NCBI GenBank assembly: GCA_964614515.1
Contig: CAZTPJ010000076.1
Coordinates: forward strand, 1-16,783
DNA length: 16,783 nt
DNA from: CAZTPJ01 sp964614515
GTDB lineage: Bacteria > Planctomycetota > Phycisphaerae > Phycisphaerales > UBA1924
Direction: 5' to 3'
A program made the position numbers and the translations under genes. Positions within the stretch are counted from its first letter, which is position 1, and each line of letters begins with the position of its first letter. The notes under the pieces are model-generated. The model searched no databases, had not been told where the DNA came from, and worked only from the letters and a program-made list of their open reading frames with translations. Shown piece after piece: positions 6,572-13,997 of this stretch.

Positions 6572-7045
6572 TTATCCGCCGTGCCCGTTGTGCTCTCTTA
6601 CCCACAGCGCGCCGAACCCGAGCACCTCACCCGCGAACTCCTTCGCGGCCGCATCCGCATCCTCGCGGTTCTCAAACGCCGCGATGCCCGAGGCCATCGG
6701 GGTATGGAGCGCAGTGGCCTTGATGTACCACGCGCGCTCCGCCAGCACCCACGCCTTTGTGCCATAGTCATGCACCCAGCGCGCTTCGATCTTCAGTTCA
6801 GGGTGCTCGCGCTCATAACGGATCTGATCCCCGATGTCGTCAAAGAGCAGCGCCGAGATCCCCCCCCTCTCATCGCGCACCATCGTCGCCGACGCGAACC
6901 GCTCATCGCTGATGATCATGTCGCAGTCGATGCATGTCGATTCGCCATATCGGACTTCCGGCGGGCGATCCGCACGCTGCTCACCACAGCCCGATAGCCA
7001 CGCCATCAGCACGGCCAACGCCACAACCGCTCCCTTCCTGCTCAT
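6572..7045 (-). CDS. nosL: NosL, copper-binding lipoprotein of N2O reductase assembly
   Basis: The 157-residue lipoprotein has a lipobox LSGC with Cys20 as the acylated residue, followed by a family-typical CIDCDMIISDERFAS (Cys38, Cys41, Met43) and TPMASGIAAFENREDA near 115-130. NosL binds Cu(I) and hands copper to apo-NosZ in the periplasm together with the NosDFY complex. The start is ATG 7045, overlapping the nosY stop by ATGA; the longer frame upstream is an out-of-frame shadow of nosY. It is the last gene of the operon. The DM in place of the commoner GM after the second Cys is a small variation. The 174-bp repeats follow directly downstream. Confidence 0.93.
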   Translation of the reverse strand: MSRKGAVVALAVLMAWLSGCGEQRADRPPEVRYGESTCIDCDMIISDERFASATMVRDERGGISALLFDDIGDQIRYEREHPELKIEARWVHDYGTKAWVLAERAWYIKATALHTPMASGIAAFENREDADAAAKEFAGEVLGFGALWVREHNGHGG

Positions 7046-7932
7046 ACGGCTGACCTCTTCGCAAACAAGACCATCGCGGTTCCGACGCACACGACTCCCC
7101 ACGCGCTGACCACGCCAAGGAGCACCCAGCGTAGGCCGCCTCCGAGCGCCTGCATCGCATACACCCCGGCCGGACCCAGCACATCCAGCGAGCCGTTCAT
7201 CTCCACGATCACGCCCATCTTGAACGCCTGTAGTGGATTGATCACCGCCAGCGCAAACAGTTCCTGCACGCGAAGTTTGAACACCATCGCCCCGGCCATC
7301 AACCCCAGATCGCTCGCGAACACCAGCGCCAGCCACACAAACAGCGCGATGCCCATCGCCACGCCGCCGCGGCGCGAAACCACCGAGATCAGCATCCCCA
7401 CGCTGAGCATCACCATCGCCAGCAGGCACGTCGCGCCCGCAAGCATGATGAACACGCCCGCGTCCGCCCCCCCCGCGAACAAGCCAACCGCCAAAGCGCT
7501 CAGCCCAAAGCCGACACACACCGACACGCACAGCGCTGCGCCCAGTCCGACATACTTCCCAAGCAGGACTTCACCGCGCGACACAGGTTGCGAGAGCAAA
7601 TACAACAGCGTCCCACGCTCCCGCTCGCCCGCGATGCTTCCCGCCCCCGCCGTGATCGCCATCAACGGCACGATCAGCATGACCAGGTTCAGCAGTCCCG
7701 CGGCCGTGCGCCCGAAACCCGCGAACCCCATCGACCCCGCGCCGGCCAGCGACATGAACGACACGGCGATGGCCAGCACGGCGAACGCGAGGGTGTAGAG
7801 CATGAACCACCGGCTCGCCAGCGCATCGCGAAACTCGCGCCGCGCGAACGCGATCATGCACCGCACGCTCGACGGCGGGCGCACGACCACCGACGACATT
7901 GACGCGACGTGAGATGTGGAGAGCGTTGTCAT
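7042..7932 (-). CDS. nosY: NosY, ABC-2 type membrane permease of the Nos maturation complex
   Basis: The 296-residue integral membrane protein is the permease partner of NosF and NosD, needed for building the copper sites of NosZ. About six membrane segments are visible, the first near residues 45-65. The family motifs GERERGTLLYLLSQPVSRGE with LLGKY (the cytosolic coupling region after the second segment) and INPLQAFKMGVI are present. Length is usual (about 275-300). The N-terminus has some 25 extra residues before FARREFRDAL, the usual family beginning. Start and stop overlap nosF and nosL by ATGA, indicating tight translational coupling. What the complex moves (a sulfur species for CuZ is one proposal) is not settled by sequence. 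Confidence 0.93.
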   Translation of the reverse strand: MTTLSTSHVASMSSVVVRPPSSVRCMIAFARREFRDALASRWFMLYTLAFAVLAIAVSFMSLAGAGSMGFAGFGRTAAGLLNLVMLIVPLMAITAGAGSIAGERERGTLLYLLSQPVSRGEVLLGKYVGLGAALCVSVCVGFGLSALAVGLFAGGADAGVFIMLAGATCLLAMVMLSVGMLISVVSRRGGVAMGIALFVWLALVFASDLGLMAGAMVFKLRVQELFALAVINPLQAFKMGVIVEMNGSLDVLGPAGVYAMQALGGGLRWVLLGVVSAWGVVCVGTAMVLFAKRSAV

Positions 7933-8810
7933 GGCTTGGCCTCCTCAATCATGATGTCTTCCAGGAACTCGATGTCTCTGACCTCGACGCTCGCGCGAAC
8001 GAGATCGCCGATGGGCGCGGCCTTGCGATCGCGCGGCACGCTCACGCACAGGCCGTGGCCATTATGGTTCACCATGTGCCCGGCCTTGCGCAGTACGTCG
8101 GCCGCTGCCTGTTCATCTCCGTCGCCGAGATGAAGTCGAATCGTCAGCACGCCCGTCCGCGTCGGCCACAGGTCCGCCGGCGTCGTGTCGCGCACGATCC
8201 TGCCACGCTCCATCACCAGCACGCGATCCGCCAGCGCCATCACCTCATCCGGCCGATGCGACGCGAACAGAATCGTCTTCCCCTGATCCTTCAACGAACG
8301 CAGCGCATCAACGACCTCCCCGCGCCCGGCCGCGTCCAGGTTTGACGTCGGCTCATCGAGCACGATGATCGGCGGGTCCGCCAGCATCGCAATCGCCAGC
8401 GCCAGGCGCTGCTTCATCCCCCCCGACAGATCGCGCACGCGCGTTCGTTCGTGTCCCGCGAGGCGCACGGCCGCAAGCATCGCCGACGCACGCGACGCAT
8501 CCACGCCGCGCAGCGTTCCAAAGAATCGCATGGCCGTGCCAAGCCGCATGTCATCGTGAAACGCTAGTTCCTGCGGGACATAGCCGATCGCGCGGCGCAC
8601 GACCTTCCCACGCCGACGCGCGCTGCGCCCATTGACCACGATCCGCCCGCGATGTCCAAGCACGCCAAGAAAACAACGAATCAACGTCGTCTTCCCCGCG
8701 CCGTTGCTCCCCCACAGCGCCACGGCCTGTCCATCGGGAACTTCCGCGCTGACGCCATCAACCGCGCAAACTCGACCGAATCGCTTGCTCACCTGATCGA
8801 ACGCGATCAT
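7929..8810 (-). CDS. nosF: NosF, ABC transporter ATPase of the Nos maturation complex
   Basis: The 293-residue cytosolic ATPase powers NosDFY during NosZ copper-site assembly. All ATPase motifs are intact: Walker A GSNGAGKT (34-41), Q-loop Gln80, signature LSGGM (128-132), Walker B IIVLDEPT (148-155) and switch His185. The C-terminal about 75 residues (from TRTGVLTIRLHLGD) form the small extra domain usual in NosF. The start is ATG 8810, where ATGA overlaps the nosD stop and the family beginning MIAFDQVSKRFG fits. A longer frame to 8966 gives a low-complexity Gly-rich shadow of nosD. It overlaps nosY by ATGA downstream. Confidence 0.95.
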   Translation of the reverse strand: MIAFDQVSKRFGRVCAVDGVSAEVPDGQAVALWGSNGAGKTTLIRCFLGVLGHRGRIVVNGRSARRRGKVVRRAIGYVPQELAFHDDMRLGTAMRFFGTLRGVDASRASAMLAAVRLAGHERTRVRDLSGGMKQRLALAIAMLADPPIIVLDEPTSNLDAAGRGEVVDALRSLKDQGKTILFASHRPDEVMALADRVLVMERGRIVRDTTPADLWPTRTGVLTIRLHLGDGDEQAAADVLRKAGHMVNHNGHGLCVSVPRDRKAAPIGDLVRASVEVRDIEFLEDIMIEEAKP

Positions 8811-10213
8811 GACACGCCCTCCTTCCGAAGTTGGGTGCGCGGCCCACCGGCCGTACGCAACCGCGGCGCCCTCGCGCCGACAAACAACACCCCCACCGAC
8901 CCCAGCAGCAGCCCCGCCCCCGCCAACGCCACATGCCACCGCGATCCGGTCTGCTCCACGCTCCACGCCACGAGCGGCACGGCCATCAGCGGCGCCGCAT
9001 CCTCAAACAACGGTTCGGGCCGAACCTCCGGCAGCGCCCGCGCTGTGAACTCGATCGCCTGCTGTGCTGGGCTTCGCACGAACAGCCGCAGATTCGGCTC
9101 GCGCGCCATCAGACTGTCGAACAACCCCGCCGGCCGATGCGCGAGATCGCCCACGCCATCCCCATCGACATCAAAGCCCGCGTAGTCCGACCAGTAGTTG
9201 CCCACGCCGTCGCGTGAGTATGCGCTGCCGTCGAGTTTGCCGCGACCATGCACCGCGCCCTGCTGTTCATTGTCGATGAAGCCATTGCGTGTGAAGACAT
9301 TGCCCCTGGTGTTCGGCGTCATCAGGAACGCGATCTCGTTGTACGCGATCAGGTTCCCCTCGATGATCCCCACGCCGTCATACGCCAGCGGGCTGCTGTC
9401 CACATACAGGCCCACGCGGTTGGCGAGAAACTGATTGTCGCGCACCACGATGTCGTCGCAGTCCTTGAGTCCAAGGCCGTAGCCGCTGGGTCCGCGATTG
9501 CGCGTCAGAAAGTTCCGTTCAACGGCGATGCCGGTGCTGTACATCAGATACAGGCCGACGGAGTTGCGTTCGAGGCGGTTCTCGGTGACGCTCGCGCCGT
9601 GCGTATACATGAAGTGCAGGCCGTAGCGAGAGTCATCCACGATGTTCCGACGTATCACCAGGTCTTCCGAGTACCAGAAGACCATGTCGCGCGATTGCGT
9701 GACGATGTTGTCCTCCACGATGCTCTCGTTGCTCCACCACAGGCGGATGCCATCGCCGCGACGACCGACATCCAGATCCTTGCCGATGACCGTGTTTGCG
9801 CGAACGATGGATCGCGGCCCGCTCTTGACGTCGATCCCGAACAGCACATCTTCCAGGCGGTTGTGTTCGATGACCACCGGCCCGGTCTCCGCGCGAATCC
9901 CCGCCGGCTCGCGGTCCACGCCCGTGCCGCTGCCGCGCACGATGAACCCGCGAAACGTGATATGCTCCGCGAGCAGTTCGACCACCGTGTCCTTGCCCCC
10001 CCCGTCGATGATCGCCGCCCCGCCGCCATCGAGCGTCACACCCTTGCGCACCTGCAATCGACCGTGATACACGCCCGCGGGGATGTGGATCACATCACCC
10101 GGCGTCGCGGCCTCGATCATCGCCACGATCTCTGATGTCGCACGCTCGCGCTGCGCGAGTGCGGCGCTCGCACACGCGACCATCAGCATGATGGACATCA
10201 CTAGTCGCATCAT
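8807..10213 (-). CDS. nosD: NosD, periplasmic beta-helix protein for NosZ maturation
   Basis: The 468-residue protein has a Sec signal peptide (residues 1-20, cleavage after ALA) and a right-handed parallel beta-helix from about 35 to 340 made of repeated turns (GLHFMYTHGASVTENRL, GLYLMYSTGIAVERNFL, GLYVDSSP and others). The NosD hallmark GVGNYWSDYAGFDVDGDGVGD lies at 336-356. A hydrophobic segment near 428-446 followed by Arg residues anchors the C-terminus in the membrane. NosD works with NosF and NosY and receives copper from NosL for apo-NosZ. Start chosen at ATG 10213, which overlaps the upstream stop as ATGA; the second ATG at 10210 is an alternative. The frame upstream to 10447 is a shadow of the NosB-like gene. 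Length is usual apart from the C-terminal membrane segment. Confidence 0.94.
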   Translation of the reverse strand: MMRLVMSIMLMVACASAALAQRERATSEIVAMIEAATPGDVIHIPAGVYHGRLQVRKGVTLDGGGAAIIDGGGKDTVVELLAEHITFRGFIVRGSGTGVDREPAGIRAETGPVVIEHNRLEDVLFGIDVKSGPRSIVRANTVIGKDLDVGRRGDGIRLWWSNESIVEDNIVTQSRDMVFWYSEDLVIRRNIVDDSRYGLHFMYTHGASVTENRLERNSVGLYLMYSTGIAVERNFLTRNRGPSGYGLGLKDCDDIVVRDNQFLANRVGLYVDSSPLAYDGVGIIEGNLIAYNEIAFLMTPNTRGNVFTRNGFIDNEQQGAVHGRGKLDGSAYSRDGVGNYWSDYAGFDVDGDGVGDLAHRPAGLFDSLMAREPNLRLFVRSPAQQAIEFTARALPEVRPEPLFEDAAPLMAVPLVAWSVEQTGSRWHVALAGAGLLLGSVGVLFVGARAPRLRTAGGPRTQLRKEGVS

Positions 10214-10869
10214 GACCCACCCGCCTTCGCCGCGTCCACCAGCGGCTTGTACGCACGCCGATGAAACACCAGCGCCGCGATGATCGTCACCGACGCGGCC
10301 GTACTCATCATCAGCCCGATTCCCGCCGACGCCACCGTCTTGAACTGCCCCACGATCCCCGTGCCCAGAATCGGCGGCACGAACGGCTTGATGGATGAAG
10401 ACAACGGCGCATCGGGATCGAGGTTCTGCCCGAAGTGGCTCATCCAATAGTGCAGGCTGAACAGAAACACGCCCGGAAACAGCACGGCCGGCATCGCCAG
10501 CAGCGCCGCCCAGCGATTATGCACATGCCCCGCAAGTTCCAGCATCACTACTAGCACGATGAGCATGTACACGCCGTAGCGACGCTCCATCTGCGCTGCC
10601 TCCTCCAGCGGGCGCATGCCGATGTAGTGGTTCAGCGCGTTAATCTCGGCGACATCTCCGCGAAGATGATTGACATACGCATGAAGATGCAGATTGTCCG
10701 GATACTGCGGCGCGTGCATCTCCATGTGCCAGTATGGCACGAAGAGCGACACGAGAATGAACACACGCGCGACAAGCAGCAGCCCGCCCGGCAGGCCGTA
10801 GCGAAGACTCCGTCGGGTCAGGTCCGCGCGATCCACTCGCGGGCCGATGATGCGTTCAAGCGTTGTCAT
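10210..10869 (-). CDS. nosB: NosB-like membrane protein between nosZ and nosD
   Basis: The 219-residue membrane protein starts at ATG 10869 with a strong GGAGGAAG site 4-5 bases upstream. Four membrane segments are visible near 28-46, 100-118, 122-141 and 180-202. It is rich in His and Met outside or at membrane edges: WHMEMH (47-52), HLH (61-63), H68, NHYIGM (80-85), HVH (115-117), and H140, M143 and H145 in LHYWMSHFG. Its place between nosZ and nosD matches NosB of clade II nos clusters (as in Wolinella), a conserved membrane protein of unknown role, so the symbol rests on position, topology and motif impression. Haem or copper binding is possible but unproven. It lies 155 bases after nosZ, across a strong hairpin, and overlaps nosD by ATGA. 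Confidence 0.75.
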   Translation of the reverse strand: MTTLERIIGPRVDRADLTRRSLRYGLPGGLLLVARVFILVSLFVPYWHMEMHAPQYPDNLHLHAYVNHLRGDVAEINALNHYIGMRPLEEAAQMERRYGVYMLIVLVVMLELAGHVHNRWAALLAMPAVLFPGVFLFSLHYWMSHFGQNLDPDAPLSSSIKPFVPPILGTGIVGQFKTVASAGIGLMMSTAASVTIIAALVFHRRAYKPLVDAAKAGGS

Positions 10870-10992
10870 GACTTCCTCCGTGACCTGGTTCCGCGTGAAC
10901 CGATGTCGTCGGCCGTGGATGCGCGCCCGCCGAACCCTCGCGTCGGCTCTCAAGCGCGCCCCACGTCCAACCACCGCATGTCCAACAAAGTC

Positions 10993-11018
10993 CGCGCCGG
11001 GCCTTCCGACCCGGCGCG
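10993..11018 (-). terminator. strong hairpin after nosZ: partial terminator or 3' protector
   Basis: A perfect 9-bp GC stem (CGCGCCGGG / CCCGGCGCG) with an 8-base loop begins 7 bases after the nosZ stop on the transcribed strand and is followed by GACTTTGTTGG, which is only moderately T-rich. It probably reduces read-through from nosZ into nosBDFYL or shields the nosZ mRNA end. The remaining 10870-11024 bases hold no gene. Confidence 0.6.
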
Positions 11019-11024
11019 AACGGG

Positions 11025-12995
11025 TCACTGAGGTTCAACAATGAAGTAACCCAGCATTTCCAGATGCAGCGCGGAGCAGAACTCCGAGCAGTAGAACGGG
11101 AACGTGCCCGGCAGGTCCGCGATGAACTCCATCTTGATCGTCTCGCCCGGTTCGAGACTCGCCGCGAGGTTGTACGCGGGCACGGCGAACCCGTGCGTCG
11201 CGTCCACGGCGCGCTCCAGCGATGTGATGCGCCAGACCACATGATCGCCCTGCTTGACGGTGATGTGCTCCGGATTGAACCGGCTGCGCACGCTTGTCAT
11301 GTAGATCTCGACGCGGCTGCCGTCGCGCACGATCCGCTCCTGCTTCGGACGCGGCGCCATCGGGTCCACGCTCTGCGTGTGCGGATCCCACCCGACTTCC
11401 GGATACACCGTCCAAGGCTTGAGCCGATCCGCGCGGATGATCTGCGCAAAGTGCGGCTCGCCCACCCCGATCGGCATGTCATAGATCACCGGCATGTTCG
11501 CACCCGGCTGCGAAATGTCGATCAACTGAAAGTTCTGCGGAAGCAGCGGACCCGTCGGGAAGAAGCGATCCACCGACCACTTGTTGAACGCCACGAGGTA
11601 CTTCCCGGCCGGGTTGAGGTTGTCACCCTCCGCCGCGCCCAGGTGCCCGATGTTGTACTGAACCGGCGTCTTGGTCACCAGCGTCCAGTCAGGCTCCGGC
11701 GTGCCCTTGCCATACTGCCCGCCAAGCGTCCACCTCGCCACCGCCGAATCAAGGAACAGCGATGTGTACGCATACCCCTTGTCGTCAAATTCGGTGTGCA
11801 ACGGCCCAAGGCCCAGTTCCACCCGCGCCTCGACCACCGAGTCATAGTTCAGGATCGGCACGCCAAACTCGCACGTGCCCGTGACATCCTTCGCCGCGAT
11901 CGCCTTCTGAATCTTGTCGAACGAATAGATGGTCACATGCGGATCGAGTTTGCCCGAGACGACGATGAAGTCGCCCTTGGGCGCGATGTCGCACCCGTGC
12001 GGGCTGCGCGGCTCAGGCGCCAGGTACAGCACGCCCTCGGCAATCGACGTCGCCAGCGGAATCACCGACAGGCCCTGGATCGTCTCGACCTTTCCGGCCT
12101 TGTACAACTCCTCCGCCTTCTTCCAATTCACGATGTGCAGATAGTCCATCGCATTCTTGCTCACACCCGCCTCGAACGGCGGCTTCCCATCCTGCACGCC
12201 GCCCGTCGCCAACTCCGTGTTGATCGAGTTGATGAACAGCCACCCATCGCTCGGACCACGCCCGACATCCGCGATGTCCTGCCAGTACGGCGGCAACTCG
12301 ATCGTGAACGACTTGTCCGGATCAATCCGCCCTTTCTTGCGGTCAAACGACCACAGCGTCACCGCCCCCTTGAAACTCGCCTTGTACTCCGCGAGATTCC
12401 CCGCCGCAAAGCCCCACGGCACCGCGTACTGCGTCGCCTCGATCACATACTCCGTGTTCTGCGTCACACGCGTCCCGTGATTGCTGATGTACAGCGGATT
12501 CTTCACGATCTGCTTGGTCTCAAAGTCGCGCAGATCAATCACGGCCACACGCGCGTTCGCCTTGTCGTTGATGAACAACCACTCCCCGTCATACTGCCCG
12601 TTGGTCATCGACAGCGCCGGATGATGCGTGTCGCCCCACCGGTTCGGCTTTCCGTTGACGTTCCCACCCTCGAGAATCTCGTTGCCCACGCCATACCCAT
12701 ACCCCTGCCACGGCTCCGGCGTGAACACCGCAATCGTCCGAAGCAGTCGCATTGACGGCACGCCGATCACCAGCACCTGCCCGCTGTGCCCGCCCGACGT
12801 GAACATGATGAACTCATCATGCTTGCCGCTGGGCGTATACGTCTTGGCCGCGGCCATCAGGTCCGCCGTCGTCAGCCCGCGCTCCTTCGCCACGCGATCC
12901 ACATCGCTGAGCGACTGACCCAGGCTCGCGCACGCCATCCCGGCCATGCACGCCATCACCAACGCATGTCGCACTGTCACACCTCGACCCTTCAT
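11025..12995 (-). CDS. nosZ: nitrous oxide reductase NosZ, clade II (Sec-exported) type
   Basis: The 656-residue periplasmic copper enzyme reduces N2O to N2. The N-terminus is an ordinary Sec signal (residues 1 to about 26, ASLGQ end) without a twin-arginine motif, as in clade II enzymes. The beta-propeller carries seven CuZ histidines: H124, H125 (GDTHHPA), H173 (NHGT), H333 (SPHG), H400 (PLHTEFDD), H451 (GHLGAAEGD) and H515 (GEPHF). The cupredoxin CuA domain has H601, C636, C640, H644 and M647 (FYCSEFCSALHLEM) with the usual 35-4-4-3 spacing. Residue 638 is Glu where clade I enzymes have Trp. The start is ATG 12995 with AAAGGA upstream. It lies 58 bases after the cytochrome gene, is followed by a strong hairpin, and looks fully functional. 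Confidence 0.97.
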   Translation of the reverse strand: MKGRGVTVRHALVMACMAGMACASLGQSLSDVDRVAKERGLTTADLMAAAKTYTPSGKHDEFIMFTSGGHSGQVLVIGVPSMRLLRTIAVFTPEPWQGYGYGVGNEILEGGNVNGKPNRWGDTHHPALSMTNGQYDGEWLFINDKANARVAVIDLRDFETKQIVKNPLYISNHGTRVTQNTEYVIEATQYAVPWGFAAGNLAEYKASFKGAVTLWSFDRKKGRIDPDKSFTIELPPYWQDIADVGRGPSDGWLFINSINTELATGGVQDGKPPFEAGVSKNAMDYLHIVNWKKAEELYKAGKVETIQGLSVIPLATSIAEGVLYLAPEPRSPHGCDIAPKGDFIVVSGKLDPHVTIYSFDKIQKAIAAKDVTGTCEFGVPILNYDSVVEARVELGLGPLHTEFDDKGYAYTSLFLDSAVARWTLGGQYGKGTPEPDWTLVTKTPVQYNIGHLGAAEGDNLNPAGKYLVAFNKWSVDRFFPTGPLLPQNFQLIDISQPGANMPVIYDMPIGVGEPHFAQIIRADRLKPWTVYPEVGWDPHTQSVDPMAPRPKQERIVRDGSRVEIYMTSVRSRFNPEHITVKQGDHVVWRITSLERAVDATHGFAVPAYNLAASLEPGETIKMEFIADLPGTFPFYCSEFCSALHLEMLGYFIVEPQ

Positions 12996-13010
12996 GACTC
13001 GTTTCCTTTC

Positions 13011-13042
13011 TCGCTTGCGCGAATCCGGCGCACCCCGCGCCG
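13011..13042 (-). other. nosZ: two small hairpins in front of nosZ
   Basis: In the 58-base gap between the cytochrome stop and the nosZ start, the minus strand can form a 6-bp stem (CGGCGC / GCGCCG, 5-base loop, 13042-13026). It can also form a 4-bp stem TCGC / GCGA closed by a GCAA tetraloop (13022-13011), just before the AAAGGA ribosome site. They might define an mRNA processing or stability point for nosZ. Confidence 0.3.
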
Positions 13043-13053
13043 CGTGGTTTTCC

Positions 13054-13995
13054 TCAACTGCCTTCCTGCATCGCCTTGATGAACGTCACGATTTCCGCCA
13101 GCGTCGCATCCGACAGCGCCGGATTGCCTCCCTTTGGCGGCATGTCGATGCCCGTCTTGCTGTCCGCATCCCACGACGCACGTCCGCGCTTGATGAATGC
13201 GATCAGGTCCGTCTCCGAGTTCTGCTTGATGAACTCGTTGTCGCGCAGCGCCACGCCGCTGCCTTCAACACCCTGACCCGACGGACCATGACATGCCGAA
13301 CACGCCGTCACAAACGCCTCGCCACCCACGCCCGCGCTGGCCGCGACTTGGAGTTCTTCAACAGGGATGATCCACGCATCCGTCGATGCGAACTCCGCGC
13401 CCGGCTCCTGCAGCGCCCGCATGTACGCCACCACATCTCGAATCTCAAGCCGCGTCAGCGTGTCAAACCCCGCGCGAGGCGGCATCGGCGAATGCGTCGT
13501 ATTCAGTGGATCATCCACCGCACGGCCGCGCACCACCAACTCCACGAGTTCATCATCCGTCGCGCCCTGCACAAACGCGCTGTTTCGCAGCGGCTTACCC
13601 AGACGCGCGATCCCCTTCCCATCCGCGCCGTGACACGCCACGCATGTACGCCCGTAGACATGTTCACCCCGCGCGATCGACGACGCGGGCACGCCAAGGC
13701 GAATCGCCTGATCTTCCCACCCCGTCGTCGGCGCGCCCGGCCCCATGCCAAGCGCGATGAACAGCGCCGCCGGGATGGTCAACGCAACCATGGCCGTAAA
13801 CCCCGACAACCGCCAGCGATACGGATCCTGTCCTGGCGGCATGCCAACCGGGCGCTTCGGCGATCGCTTCTTCCCACTCTGACACGCGCCGGTGCCGCAG
13901 GCGCAACTGCACGGGCGGGGCGAGTGTTGACCTTGTGGATGCACAACGTCACTTTGTGGCGGCAACAATGAAACGTCCTGACGCGTCGTGCTCAT
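13054..13995 (-). CDS. membrane-anchored dihaem cytochrome c, likely electron donor to NosZ
   Basis: The 313-residue protein has an N-terminal cytosolic arm (1-60), one membrane segment near 63-84 and two class I cytochrome c domains in the periplasm. Haem 1 is C118-VA-C121-H122 with Met171 (SPMPPR) as likely axial ligand; haem 2 is C232-SA-C235-H236 with Met285 (DMPPKGG). The operon position directly before nosZ suggests that it passes electrons from the quinol or bc1 side to the CuA centre, in place of the NosC and NosGH proteins of some clade II clusters. The arm holds a Cys cluster, C29, C31, C33 and C38 (CSCACGTGAC), followed by a Lys/Arg stretch, which is unusual for a cytochrome. The start is ATG 13995, two bases after the Rrf2 stop, with GAGGG upstream. 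Confidence 0.92.
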   Translation of the reverse strand: MSTTRQDVSLLPPQSDVVHPQGQHSPRPCSCACGTGACQSGKKRSPKRPVGMPPGQDPYRWRLSGFTAMVALTIPAALFIALGMGPGAPTTGWEDQAIRLGVPASSIARGEHVYGRTCVACHGADGKGIARLGKPLRNSAFVQGATDDELVELVVRGRAVDDPLNTTHSPMPPRAGFDTLTRLEIRDVVAYMRALQEPGAEFASTDAWIIPVEELQVAASAGVGGEAFVTACSACHGPSGQGVEGSGVALRDNEFIKQNSETDLIAFIKRGRASWDADSKTGIDMPPKGGNPALSDATLAEIVTFIKAMQEGS

Positions 13996-13997
13996 GA

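Noticed and set aside
6275..6997. Open frames beginning MPQLNH in the repeat region
   Set aside because: The same peptide begins in each repeat copy and runs antisense into nosL; produced by the repeat rather than by a gene.
8811..8966. Longer start for nosF
   Set aside because: Gly/Ala/Val-rich extension out of frame over nosD; the ATGA-linked start at 8810 gives the normal family N-terminus.
9248..10135. 295-codon plus-strand open frame opposite nosD
   Set aside because: Antisense shadow of the nosD beta-helix; composition biased and no recognisable motif.
11064..12755. 563-codon plus-strand open frame opposite nosZ
   Set aside because: Arg/His-rich translation without domains, fully antisense to a clearly conserved enzyme; an artefact of GC-rich codon use.
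12946..13971. 341-codon plus-strand frame opposite the dihaem cytochrome
   Set aside because: Arg/His-rich shadow frame; the minus strand has two CxxCH haem sites in a normal cytochrome c.
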